A stretch of DNA of 12,248 nucleotides from JAIBJP01 sp035639875 (GTDB taxonomy: Bacteria > Actinomycetota > Thermoleophilia > Gaiellales > Gaiellaceae): positions 1 to 12,248 of the forward strand of contig DASQXE010000062.1 of assembly GCA_035639875.1 (NCBI GenBank). The letters are read 5' to 3'. The notes below the pieces were generated by a model that was not told the DNA's origin, made no database searches, and saw nothing but the letters and a program-made list of their open reading frames with translations. This document shows positions 5,756-12,248 of the stretch, piece by piece; position 1 is the stretch's first letter, and every line of letters begins with the position of its first letter. Both the position numbers and the translations under genes were made by a program.

Positions 5756-7552
5756 GTGCCACCGATCACCAAGGTCCTGGTCGCCAACAGAGGTGAGATC
5801 GCCATCCGGGTCTTCCGCACTCTGCGTGAGCTCGGGATCGGCACCGTGGCCGTCTACTCCGAAGTCGACCGCGGCTCCCTCCACGTCGCGCTCGCAGACG
5901 AGTCCTATCTGATCGGCCCAGGCCCGGCTGCCGAGAGCTATCTCCACCAGGGCCGCATCATCGAGACCGCGCGCCGAGCGGGAGCAGACGGGATCCACCC
6001 CGGCTACGGCTTCCTCGCCGAGAACGGCTCGTTCGCCCGCGCGGTCGGCGAAGCTGGGCTCGTTTGGATCGGCCCGCCCGCGGAGGCGATCGACCTCATG
6101 GGCTCGAAGATCGCTGCGAGGGAGCTGATGCAGGGCGCCGGCGTTCCGATAATCCCCGGAACGACGGCGCCGGTCGAGACGGTCGAGGAGATCGTGCGCT
6201 TGGGAGACGAGTACGGCTGGCCGCTCGCCGTCAAGGCCTCCTCCGGCGGAGGGGGCAAGGGGCTCAAAGTCGTCAGAGCGCCCGACGAGGTCGACCGCGC
6301 TCTCGCGACCGCTCGCCGCGAGGGCGAGGCGTATTTCTCGGATGCCACCGTGTACGTGGAGAAGTTCATCGAGGACCCGCGCCACGTCGAAGTCCAGGTG
6401 CTCGCCGACGGCCACGGAAACGTCGTGCACCTGGGCGAGCGCGACTGCACGATCCAGCGGCGTCACCAAAAGCTCGTCGAGGAGACTCCTTCGCCCGCCG
6501 TCGACGCCGCCCTGCGCGAGCGCATCGGCCGTATCGCGGTCGACGCCGCCCGCGCCGTTGGCTATCGCAGCGCAGGCACGATCGAAGGCCTCCTCGATCA
6601 CGACGGCGACTACTTCTTCCTCGAGATGAACACCCGCATCCAGGTCGAGCACACGATCACCGAGCTGGTCACGGGCGTCGACCTCGTCCGCGAGCAGGTG
6701 CTGATCGCAGCCGGGGAGCCGACGAGCGTGCGCCAGGAGGAGCTTCGCGTCAGCGGCCATTCGATCGAGTGCCGCATCAACGCGGAAGATCCGAGCACCG
6801 GCTTTCTGCCCGCGCCCGGACTCATCACCGCGTATCGCGAGCCGGCCGGCCCGGGGGTGCGGGTCGACTCCGGGGTCACGGAAGGCTCGGAGGTTGTTGG
6901 CCTCTACGACCCGCTGATCGCCAAGCTCTGCGTCTGGGACGTCGACCGCGACCGGGCCCGTACGCGCATGCTGCGGGCTCTCGACGAGTTCGTGGTCGAG
7001 GGAGTCCCGACTCTGATCGGCTTCCACAAGGCGCTCCTCAGGCATCGCTGCTTCGCCGACGGCACGACGTGCCGCGGAGTGGTCGAATCCGAGGAGCTGG
7101 CGGAGGAAGCGAAGCAGTTGTCCCATGAGGCAACAACGGTAGCGCGCGCGGCGGACGGACGCGTGCGCGCGCAGCTCGTCGACGTCGAGGTCGACGGCCG
7201 CCGCTACGAGGTGAAGCTGCTGCGTCCGGAGCCGCCGCACGCCGAGCTCGCACGCCGCCGCAGAGAGCGCGAAAGCGGCGGAGGCGCACACGCGGCCGCG
7301 AAGGAGGCGGTCGTTAGCCCCATGCAAGGGACTGTGCTCGCGGTCGAGGTAGCCGACGGGGACGAGGTGCGGGCAGGACAGGTGATCTGCGTCGTCGAGG
7401 CGATGAAGATGGAGAACGAGATCACCGCGCACCGGCAAGGGACGGTGGGCGAGCTCTCCGTCAGCCCCGGCGCGCCGGTCAAGACGGGGCAGGTGATCTG
7501 CGTCGTCGTGGAGGCGGGCGAGGCGGGCGAGGCGGATTCGGCACCGTTGTAA
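5756..7552 (+). CDS. Acyl-CoA carboxylase α subunit: biotin carboxylase fused to biotin carrier domain
   Basis: A 598-aa subunit that carboxylates its own biotin using ATP and bicarbonate, then delivers the carboxyl group to a separate carboxyltransferase that acts on acetyl-, propionyl- or similar CoA. Residues ~4-445 are the biotin carboxylase: KVLVANRGEIAIR, the ATP-grasp glycine loop SSGGGGKGL (162-170), ERDCTIQRRHQK (228-239), and EMNTRIQVEH (290-299). The usual EHPVTE reads EHTITE here. The C-terminal ~75 residues are a biotinyl domain with EAMKMEN; the lysine to be biotinylated is K551. The start is GTG 5756; the conserved N-terminus begins immediately, so little freedom exists. It is divergent from pgsA. 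No carboxyltransferase subunit is in the window, so the acyl substrate cannot be read; acetyl/propionyl-CoA is usual for this actinobacterial layout. Confidence 0.93.
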   Translation: MPPITKVLVANRGEIAIRVFRTLRELGIGTVAVYSEVDRGSLHVALADESYLIGPGPAAESYLHQGRIIETARRAGADGIHPGYGFLAENGSFARAVGEAGLVWIGPPAEAIDLMGSKIAARELMQGAGVPIIPGTTAPVETVEEIVRLGDEYGWPLAVKASSGGGGKGLKVVRAPDEVDRALATARREGEAYFSDATVYVEKFIEDPRHVEVQVLADGHGNVVHLGERDCTIQRRHQKLVEETPSPAVDAALRERIGRIAVDAARAVGYRSAGTIEGLLDHDGDYFFLEMNTRIQVEHTITELVTGVDLVREQVLIAAGEPTSVRQEELRVSGHSIECRINAEDPSTGFLPAPGLITAYREPAGPGVRVDSGVTEGSEVVGLYDPLIAKLCVWDVDRDRARTRMLRALDEFVVEGVPTLIGFHKALLRHRCFADGTTCRGVVESEELAEEAKQLSHEATTVARAADGRVRAQLVDVEVDGRRYEVKLLRPEPPHAELARRRRERESGGGAHAAAKEAVVSPMQGTVLAVEVADGDEVRAGQVICVVEAMKMENEITAHRQGTVGELSVSPGAPVKTGQVICVVVEAGEAGEADSAPL

Positions 7553-7572
7553 GGTCCCCCTCACAAACGCGG

Positions 7573-7578
7573 TACGCT
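7573..7578 (+). promoter_or_regulatory. Candidate -10 box before the Suc_Fer-like gene
   Basis: TACGCT, ending 7 bases before GTG 7586, would yield a leaderless transcript starting at that codon. A competing reading is that GGAG at 7581-7584 is a Shine-Dalgarno for the second in-frame GTG at 7592. No -35 is evident. Confidence 0.3.
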
Positions 7579-7585
7579 TTGGAGC

Positions 7586-8482
7586 GTGGCTGTGAGCGTG
7601 AAACGGGCCCTCTGCGCCGACGTCTCCGAGCAGGCGAGCGAGCCGCTCGCAGCGACTGCGAGCCGGGTCGACCGCTGGCTCCTCGTCGAGTATCGAGGGC
7701 TCTGGGACCGTGACGTTCTCGGCGGCAGCCTTCTCTCCGCAGAGCTGAAGGAGCATCTGCGCGACCAGCTCGCCCAGCTCGGCCACGCGCGGCTCCTCTT
7801 CATCAAGCGGCCGGAGCGGCGCTCACACGCGCGCCGGATGCTGTACGTCGGCAGCTCGCGTCCGGGAGAAGAAAGACTCTTCGCGCTCGAGTTCGACCAC
7901 CACGACGACCTGCTCGGGTACGACTTCGCCGGCGCGCTCCTCGACGGTGGTACCCCCGGCGTGCCGGTCGAGCATCCGATCTTCGTCGTCTGCACGCACG
8001 GCAAGCGCGACCGCTGTTGCGCGAAGTACGGCCGGCCCCTGTACGACTCCCTCAAGCGGAAGGTCGATCCCGCCTGGGTCTGGCAGTCGACGCACGTGGG
8101 CGGCGATCGGTTCGCCGGCAACGTCGTCGTCCTGCCCGAAGGGCTCTACTTCGGGCGCCTGGACGATCCCGATCTGGACCCGCTGCTGGACGAGTACTTC
8201 GACCGGCGTATCTACCTCGACCGGTACCGCGGACGCTCGGCCCACACCTTCGCGGTCCAGGCCGCCGAGCGCGCCTTGCGTGAGGCCGAGGGGCTCAGGG
8301 ACATCGATGCCGTCACGCTCGAGAGCGTGGAGTCGCGGGGTGACGGGTGGACGGTGACGCTGCGCGCGAACGGGACATCGCGCAGCGTGGACGTCGAGTC
8401 CGAGCTCGCCGAGCCTGTCTACCTCACCTGCAGCGCGGTTACTCCGCAGCGTCCTCGCCGGTATTCGGCTCGGCTCCGCTGA
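7586..8482 (+). CDS. Sucrase/ferredoxin-like protein (Suc_Fer family, thioredoxin-fold [2Fe-2S])
   Basis: A 298-aa member of the sucrase/ferredoxin-like family, thought to be thioredoxin-like [2Fe-2S] proteins of largely unknown physiological role. Family marks: an N-terminal Cys (C10) before TASRVDRWLLVEYRGLW, the cluster-binding segment FVVCTHGKRDRCCAKYG with C136 and C144/C145, and STHVGGDRFAGNVVVLPEGLYFGRL (168-192) carrying the His and GGDRFA motif. The name is historical; no sucrase activity should be inferred. The C-terminal ~90 residues are less conserved and end in a basic tail (RPRRYSARLR). The start is GTG 7586 or GTG 7592. It follows the carboxylase by only 33 bases on the same strand, so read-through is possible. 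Its last 44 bases overlap the 3' end of the convergent JmjC gene. Confidence 0.85.
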   Translation: MAVSVKRALCADVSEQASEPLAATASRVDRWLLVEYRGLWDRDVLGGSLLSAELKEHLRDQLAQLGHARLLFIKRPERRSHARRMLYVGSSRPGEERLFALEFDHHDDLLGYDFAGALLDGGTPGVPVEHPIFVVCTHGKRDRCCAKYGRPLYDSLKRKVDPAWVWQSTHVGGDRFAGNVVVLPEGLYFGRLDDPDLDPLLDEYFDRRIYLDRYRGRSAHTFAVQAAERALREAEGLRDIDAVTLESVESRGDGWTVTLRANGTSRSVDVESELAEPVYLTCSAVTPQRPRRYSARLR

Positions 8483-9608
8483 CGCGGAGGAAGCCTTCGC
8501 GAACAAGCCGGCGCACGAGCACGAGACGGCTCTCGTCGTCCAGATCTCCAGGTAGGTCGACGGGCGTGAACGCCTCGTCCGCGTGGGCGACAAACTCGAG
8601 GTCCTCGCGCGCGAGCTCGGGGAAGACCACTTCCTTCCCCTCGAAGACGAGTGTCGTCCCATCGAGGTCGAAGAGGACGGTCGGCCGGCGTTCGACGCGC
8701 GTCTCGAGGGAAAGACCCTCGAGAGCTCGGAGCTGAGTCAGCTGGCCGCCGAGGATGGGGCGGCGGGTGCGTACGAGCCGGCGCCGCTGCCGACGCGCGA
8801 CGTCTTCCGGCGCGAGCCGCTCGCGCAGGAGCTCGACGAGGTCGTCCACGTCTCCGTTCGAAGAACGCCGAAACGCGACGTCGTCGCCGCACTCCTCGAG
8901 CGCTGCTTTGAAGGCGTCGAGCCAGGTATAGACGTTGACCCCCACGGTGATGTGGAGGGAATCCGAAGCCGACGTCGCCGCCTCGTGCAGCCAGCCCCGC
9001 GGGATGTAAAGAGTGTCCCCCGGGCGCAGCGTGACGTCGTGCACGGGCCGGCCGGGCTCGCCGTGCTCAGGCTTGTACCGCTGGTGCTTGAGCGGCAGCT
9101 CGAGCGCCGGCGGATAGACGAGCCACCGTTTCTCCCCGGTCACCTGGAGGGAGAACACGTCGTGCGTGTCGTGGTGGACCGGTAGTCCCTGGGCTTCGCG
9201 CGGCGTGAAGTAGGCGTTCGCCTGCACGGGATGACCGAGCTCCTGCTCGAGGGCGCGGCAGAACTCGGCCACCGGGGGCCACGTCAGGTGGAGTCCCTGG
9301 AGAACGAGAGTCGCGCCCGCCTCGAACTCCTCCAGCACGCGTCCGATTTCGGCCGTGCCGCTGAAGGGAGCGGGCCGCCACGGGATGCTCGTCGTGTAGG
9401 AACCGACGTCCAGCTGCGCGCCGGCCTTCACGAGCCGGAACGCGGGGAAGCGCAGCCCGCCGGCGCAGAGAAGCCGCTCGACGTCAGTGACAGAAAGGAG
9501 GGCGTCGAACCGCCCCTCCTCGTTTCGGGGCACGACGAGCGGCTTCTTCTCCCAGTGCTCGGCGAGGAACTCCTCGGCCGAGACCGGGTCGATCGCCCGC
9601 GCGAGGCT
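8439..9608 (-). CDS. JmjC/cupin_4 (ROXA-like) 2-oxoglutarate- and Fe(II)-dependent oxygenase; start unresolved
   Basis: A ribosomal-oxygenase-type JmjC protein, ~390 aa, predicted to hydroxylate a polypeptide side chain using O2, Fe(II) and 2-oxoglutarate. Landmarks: N-terminal FLAEHWEKKPLVVPR, the family entry motif; ANAYFTP; HHDTHDVFSLQVTGEKRW, whose first His and the Asp two residues on are the HxD iron ligands; and LRPGDTLYIPRGWLHEA, supplying the distal His, followed by LHITVGVN. A C-terminal winged-helix-like part (~FDLDGTTLVF to REGFLRV) matches ROXA architecture. The first GTG in frame (9531-9533) lies after the conserved FLAEHW motif, so translation must start earlier. Upstream to 9765 there is no ATG, GTG or TTG in this frame. 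The coordinate given (AGC 9606-9608) marks where the coding signal meets the stop of the upstream peptide, not a proven start. A lost start base, a rare start codon or a +1 frameshift are the options. Confidence 0.88.
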   Translation of the reverse strand, partial: SLARAIDPVSAEEFLAEHWEKKPLVVPRNEEGRFDALLSVTDVERLLCAGGLRFPAFRLVKAGAQLDVGSYTTSIPWRPAPFSGTAEIGRVLEEFEAGATLVLQGLHLTWPPVAEFCRALEQELGHPVQANAYFTPREAQGLPVHHDTHDVFSLQVTGEKRWLVYPPALELPLKHQRYKPEHGEPGRPVHDVTLRPGDTLYIPRGWLHEAATSASDSLHITVGVNVYTWLDAFKAALEECGDDVAFRRSSNGDVDDLVELLRERLAPEDVARRQRRRLVRTRRPILGGQLTQLRALEGLSLETRVERRPTVLFDLDGTTLVFEGKEVVFPELAREDLEFVAHADEAFTPVDLPGDLDDESRLVLVRRLVREGFLRVSGAEPNTGEDAAE

Positions 9609-9768
9609 ACGGGTCGGTCGTGTCCGTGTCGGAGTCAGTGCTGTCGGCGTCCGTGTCGTCGGCGTCGGTGTCCGCGTCGTCTTGGTCGTCCATGTCAGAC
9701 GGCATGCTCGCGTGACCCTCGACCTCGGTGCCGCGTGTCTCGATGTCCTCGTCGCTGAAGCTCGTCAT
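9607..9768 (-). CDS. 53-aa Asp/Thr-rich peptide, candidate substrate of the adjacent JmjC oxygenase
   Basis: ATG at 9766-9768, preceded by GAGGAG with 4 bases spacing; TAG at 9607-9609. The first ~24 residues look like a folded or leader part (MTSFSDEDIETRGTEVEGHA). Residues 25-53 are 15 Asp in 29 positions, mixed only with Thr, Ser, Ala, Gln, Met and a final Pro, with repeated DTD and DAD units and no Lys, Arg or Cys. The gene abuts the JmjC oxygenase frame directly and is transcribed ahead of it. Leader plus repetitive, uniform core plus modifying enzyme is the layout of a RiPP or of a dedicated hydroxylase substrate; that role is an inference. Alternatives are a metal-binding acidic tail protein or an unrelated intrinsically disordered protein. 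The good ribosome-binding site argues that it is expressed. Confidence 0.72.
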   Translation of the reverse strand: MTSFSDEDIETRGTEVEGHASMPSDMDDQDDADTDADDTDADSTDSDTDTTDP

Positions 9769-9862
9769 CTCACTCCTCTCCGTCGTGCGGGGGAAGGCTA
9801 CAGCGCCCACGGTATGCCCGTAACGCCTGCATCGCCAACCCCGCTACACTCGACCGCCGCCC
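9769..9862. promoter_or_regulatory. Divergent promoter region between the peptide/JmjC pair and sucC
   Basis: Ninety-four bases separate two divergent starts. On the plus strand TACACT (9845-9850) lies 12 bases before the sucC ATG and could be its -10 box, giving a very short or absent leader; no Shine-Dalgarno precedes that ATG. On the minus strand the peptide's GAGGAG ribosome-binding site sits at 9773-9778. Its -10 was not recognised. Confidence 0.4.
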
Positions 9863-11008
9863 ATGGATCTCTACGAGTACCAGGGCAAGCAGCTCTTCGC
9901 CCGCCACGCGATCCCCGTCTCCGAGGGGAGGCTCGCGACTACGAGGGAGGAGGCGCGCGCCGCTGCAGAAGAGCTCGGCGGGCCGGTGGTCGTCAAGGCG
10001 CAGGTCCTGACCGGCGGGCGTGGCAAGGCCGGCGGGATCAAGCTGGCCGACTCGCCGCAGGAGGCCGAAGAGCGCGCCGCCGACATCCTCGGGATGGACA
10101 TCCGCGGGCACGTCGTGCGCCGGCTCTGGATCGAGAAGGCGTCGGACATTGCCAAGGAGTACTACCTCTCGGTCACGTTCGACCGCGGCGAGAAGACGCC
10201 GCTCTTCATGCTCACGACGCAGGGGGGAGTCGACATCGAGGAGGTGGCCGCGCGCGCGCCCGAAGCGATCGCGCGCCTCCACGTCGATCCGCTCGTCGGC
10301 TACCAGCCGTACCAGGGTCGCTGGCTCTGCTTCACGGCCGGGATCGATGAACCGGACGAGCAGAAGCAGGTGCTCGCGCTGGTGGGGCGGCTCTACGAGG
10401 CGTTCGTCGCGTGCGACGCGATGCTCTGCGAGATCAACCCGCTGATCGTGACCCCGGACGGCGAGGTGAAGGCTCTCGACTCGAAGTTCAGCGTCGACGA
10501 CAACGCCCTCTTCCGCCACGCCGACATCGCCGAGATGCGCGACCCCGAAGCCGGCGACCCGCAGGAGCGGCTCGCGCGCGCGAAGGGAGTCACCTACGTC
10601 AAGCTCGACGGCGAGGTCGGCATCCTCGGGAACGGCGCCGGCCTCGTCATGTCGACGCTGGACGTGATCGACCAGGTCGGCGGCTCGCCCGCGAACTTCT
10701 GCGACCTCGGCGGAGGCGGCGACGCCCAGGGGGTGGTGGACGCGCTCGAGGTGATCACCTCGGATCCCCAGGTGAAGGGCATCCTCTTCAACATCTTCGG
10801 CGGAATCACGCGCTGCGACGAGGTCGCTCGCGGGATCCTGGAGGCACTCGGGCGGATGGAGATCGGTCTCCCGATCGTCGTCCGCCTCGACGGCACGAAC
10901 GCTGAGGAGGGCCGGGCGATGCTTGCGGAGGCCGCGCCCCCGACTCTGTACGTCGAGGACACGATGCTCTCCGCGGCCGAGCGCGTGGTGGAGCTCGCGA
11001 AGTCATGA
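9863..11008 (+). CDS. sucC: Succinyl-CoA synthetase (ADP-forming), β subunit
   Basis: A 381-aa ATP-grasp subunit that supplies the nucleotide site of succinyl-CoA synthetase, the TCA-cycle enzyme that makes ATP or GTP from succinyl-CoA. Evidence: MDLYEYQGKQLFARHAIPV, the almost invariant family N-terminus; KAQVLTGGRGKAGGIK (45-60) as the nucleotide loop; CEINPL (189-194) with Mg-binding Glu and Asn; LDSKFSVDDNA; GNGAGLVMSTLD (256-267); and FNIFGGITRCDEVARGI (309-324) at the subunit interface and phosphate site. Length is normal. The ATG at 9863 has no Shine-Dalgarno, in keeping with a leaderless start after TACACT. Its stop shares ATGA with the start of the methyltransferase, which sits where sucD normally follows. 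Confidence 0.97.
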   Translation: MDLYEYQGKQLFARHAIPVSEGRLATTREEARAAAEELGGPVVVKAQVLTGGRGKAGGIKLADSPQEAEERAADILGMDIRGHVVRRLWIEKASDIAKEYYLSVTFDRGEKTPLFMLTTQGGVDIEEVAARAPEAIARLHVDPLVGYQPYQGRWLCFTAGIDEPDEQKQVLALVGRLYEAFVACDAMLCEINPLIVTPDGEVKALDSKFSVDDNALFRHADIAEMRDPEAGDPQERLARAKGVTYVKLDGEVGILGNGAGLVMSTLDVIDQVGGSPANFCDLGGGGDAQGVVDALEVITSDPQVKGILFNIFGGITRCDEVARGILEALGRMEIGLPIVVRLDGTNAEEGRAMLAEAAPPTLYVEDTMLSAAERVVELAKS

Positions 11009-11652
11009 GCGACGTCTGGAGCGCGCGCGCGAATGCATACCGGCAGAGCCCGCAACACGCGCAGGGGCCCGACCTCGACCTCCTCGTCGAGTGGGCCGAG
11101 CCGGGGCCGGGCGTCAAGGCTCTCGACGTTGCGACCGGCGGGGGCCACGTGGCACGGCGTCTCCGGGAGGCCGGTGCCGACGTGGTCAGCGCGGATCCGG
11201 CTCCGGGCATGGAGCCGGACGTCGTCTGCCGCGCGGAGGACCTGCCGTTCGCTGACGACTCCTTCGACGTTGTCACCGTGCGGATCGCTCCGCACCACTT
11301 CGACGACGTCCAGGCCGCTGTGCGCGAGATGGCACGCGTGAGCCGGGACCGCGTGGTGATCCAGGACACCCTTTACGAGAGCGAGGAGCTCGAGCGGATC
11401 TACTCGCTGCGCGATCCGAGCCACGTCCGTTGCTACTCGGAGGCCGAATGGCGCGAGCTTCTCCGTCAGGCTGATCTGCGCATCGAGGGAGTGCAGATCT
11501 TCGAGAAGCGACGTCCCTTCGACGCCTGGGTGGAGGCCACCGGGGTGGCGCCGGAGGACGCGAACGAGCTCCGAGTTCTTCTCGCCGCTCGGCTCGACGA
11601 GAACGACGAGTGGGGCGACAATCACATCGTCATCAAGGCGAGGAAGGCTTGA
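11005..11652 (+). CDS. Class I SAM-dependent methyltransferase (Methyltransf_11 type) between sucC and sucD
   Basis: A 215-aa Rossmann-fold methyltransferase, UbiE/Methyltransf_11 type. Motif I is [11 protein letters not shown] (40-50), and the acidic residue binding the SAM ribose is D64 in [10 protein letters not shown]. Motif II/III follows as [17 protein letters not shown] (77-93), and APHHFDD is the motif IV region. The C-terminal half ([19 protein letters not shown] ...) is typical of small-molecule methyltransferases, but the acceptor cannot be read. The ATG overlaps the sucC stop (ATGA), and the TGA overlaps the sucD ATG by one base (TGATG). It must therefore be co-transcribed and translationally coupled with both synthetase subunits. 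Whether its job is related to succinyl-CoA synthetase or it merely hitchhikes is unknown. Confidence 0.9.
   Translation: MSDVWSARANAYRQSPQHAQGPDLDLLVEWAEPGPGVKALDVATGGGHVARRLREAGADVVSADPAPGMEPDVVCRAEDLPFADDSFDVVTVRIAPHHFDDVQAAVREMARVSRDRVVIQDTLYESEELERIYSLRDPSHVRCYSEAEWRELLRQADLRIEGVQIFEKRRPFDAWVEATGVAPEDANELRVLLAARLDENDEWGDNHIVIKARKA
11641..11647 (+). promoter_or_regulatory. Ribosome-binding site of sucD inside the methyltransferase gene
   Basis: AGGAAGG lies 4 bases before the sucD ATG, inside the last methyltransferase codons. It is one of the few clear Shine-Dalgarno sequences in the window and supports ATG 11652 as the start. Confidence 0.65.
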
Positions 11653-12248
11653 TGGCGATCATCGTCGACTCGGACACTCGCCTGCTCGTCCAGGGCATCA
11701 CGGGACGCGAGGGCTCGTTTCACGCCAGGCGGAACAAGGCGTACGGGACGAGCGTCGTCGCGGGGGTCACGCCCGGAAAGGGCGGCGCCGAGGTCGAGGG
11801 GATCCCCGTGTTCGACTCCGTGCGCGAGGCTGTGGCCGAGCGAAGCCCCAACACGGCGCTCGTGTTCGTACCGGCGCGCTTTGCCTCGGACGCGATCTAC
11901 GAGGCCGTCGACGCCGGGATCGAGACCGTCATCTGCATCACCGAAGGGGTGCCGGCCCACTACATGCTCCGGGTCTACAACTACATCCGGCCGCGCGGGA
12001 TCACGATGGTCGGGCCGAACTGCCCCGGTGTGCTCTCGCCCGGGAAGGCCAACGTGGGCATTATCCCGGCCGAGATCTTCAAGGAGGGCAACATCGGCCT
12101 CGTGTCGAGATCCGGCACGCTCACGTACCAGATCGGGCACGAGCTGACGCAACTCGGTATCGGCCAATCGACTATCGTCGGAATTGGGGGGGACCCCGTC
12201 GTTGGGTCGTCGTTTTTGGACGTCCTCGCGCGATTCGAGGACGACCCG
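11652..12248 (+). CDS. sucD: Succinyl-CoA synthetase, α subunit (3' end cut by window edge)
   Basis: The first 199 codons of the CoA-binding α subunit, which carries the phosphohistidine and forms succinyl-phosphate and succinyl-CoA with Suc[22 protein letters not shown] (1-21) begins the Rossmann CoA-binding domain; [11 protein letters not shown] (35-45) contacts Co[20 protein letters not shown] and [11 protein letters not shown] (97-106) follow; [12 protein letters not shown] (119-130) and [10 protein letters not shown] (151-160) mark entry to the ligase domain. The active-site His of the family falls beyond the window edge. The start ATG overlaps the methyltransferase stop by one base and has a good Shine-Dalgarno. 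It belongs to the sucC-methyltransferase-sucD operon. Confidence 0.97.
   Translation, partial: MAIIVDSDTRLLVQGITGREGSFHARRNKAYGTSVVAGVTPGKGGAEVEGIPVFDSVREAVAERSPNTALVFVPARFASDAIYEAVDAGIETVICITEGVPAHYMLRVYNYIRPRGITMVGPNCPGVLSPGKANVGIIPAEIFKEGNIGLVSRSGTLTYQIGHELTQLGIGQSTIVGIGGDPVVGSSFLDVLARFEDDP

Noticed and set aside
5366..7786. 806-codon minus-strand open frame
   Set aside because: Antisense to the biotin carboxylase gene. Its C-terminal part is a frame-shifted version of pgsA with no recognisable domain.
9531..9533. GTG as the real start of the JmjC oxygenase
   Set aside because: It would delete the conserved FLAEHWEKKPLV entry motif, which reads cleanly in the same frame upstream.
9487..10350. 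Plus-strand frame with a Val-rich repeat (VGVRVVGVGV)
   Set aside because: The repeat is simply the reverse complement of the Asp/Thr codons of the acidic peptide. It then runs through sucC in the wrong frame.
1..12248. CRISPR array, tRNA, rRNA, transposase or phage genes
   Set aside because: No regularly spaced repeats, cloverleaf-like gene, rRNA segment or mobile-element protein was found on either strand by reading.

Overview
The window is GC-rich, tightly packed bacterial DNA. It has many GTG and TTG starts, several overlapping stop/start codons and few Shine-Dalgarno sites, and it carries a [2Fe-2S] sucrase/ferredoxin-like protein and a biotin carboxylase-BCCP fusion. This suggests a high-GC Actinomycetota, possibly a deep-branching class such as Thermoleophilia. 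The lineage is an inference from style and gene content; no rRNA or phylogenetic marker was tested. Most content is chromosomal housekeeping. I see no IS element, phage gene, CRISPR array, tRNA or rRNA.

Left part (1-2516, minus strand): a secreted NlpC/P60 peptidase with SLH-like repeats is followed by a structured spacer, a 30-residue single-TM microprotein, and a membrane diguanylate cyclase that runs off the left edge. The microprotein lies in the same reading frame as the cyclase, one TAG upstream. The spacer at 2517-2762 carries two diverged copies of a hairpin-forming repeat, then a small plus-strand ORF (51 aa) that converges on glpK.

Middle (2893-5762, minus strand): pgsA, a tandem-GNAT acetyltransferase and glpK form a compact operon. 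GlpK makes glycerol-3-phosphate and PgsA consumes it for phosphatidylglycerol synthesis, so the cluster is metabolically coherent. The acetyltransferase's role is unknown. Divergent from pgsA, on the plus strand, are a biotin carboxylase/BCCP subunit (5756-7552) and a Suc_Fer-like protein (7586-8482).

Right part: converging on the Suc_Fer gene is a minus-strand pair made of a 53-aa peptide with an extremely Asp-rich tail and a JmjC/cupin_4 (ROXA-like) 2-oxoglutarate oxygenase. This is the most interesting item. The enzyme family hydroxylates polypeptides, and the neighbouring peptide looks like a dedicated substrate. The oxygenase frame has no ATG, GTG or TTG start upstream of its conserved N-terminus. 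Divergent from it is a plus-strand operon, sucC - class I methyltransferase - sucD (sucD is cut by the right edge), with overlapping start/stop codons. The TCA-cycle succinyl-CoA synthetase is therefore interrupted by a methyltransferase gene.
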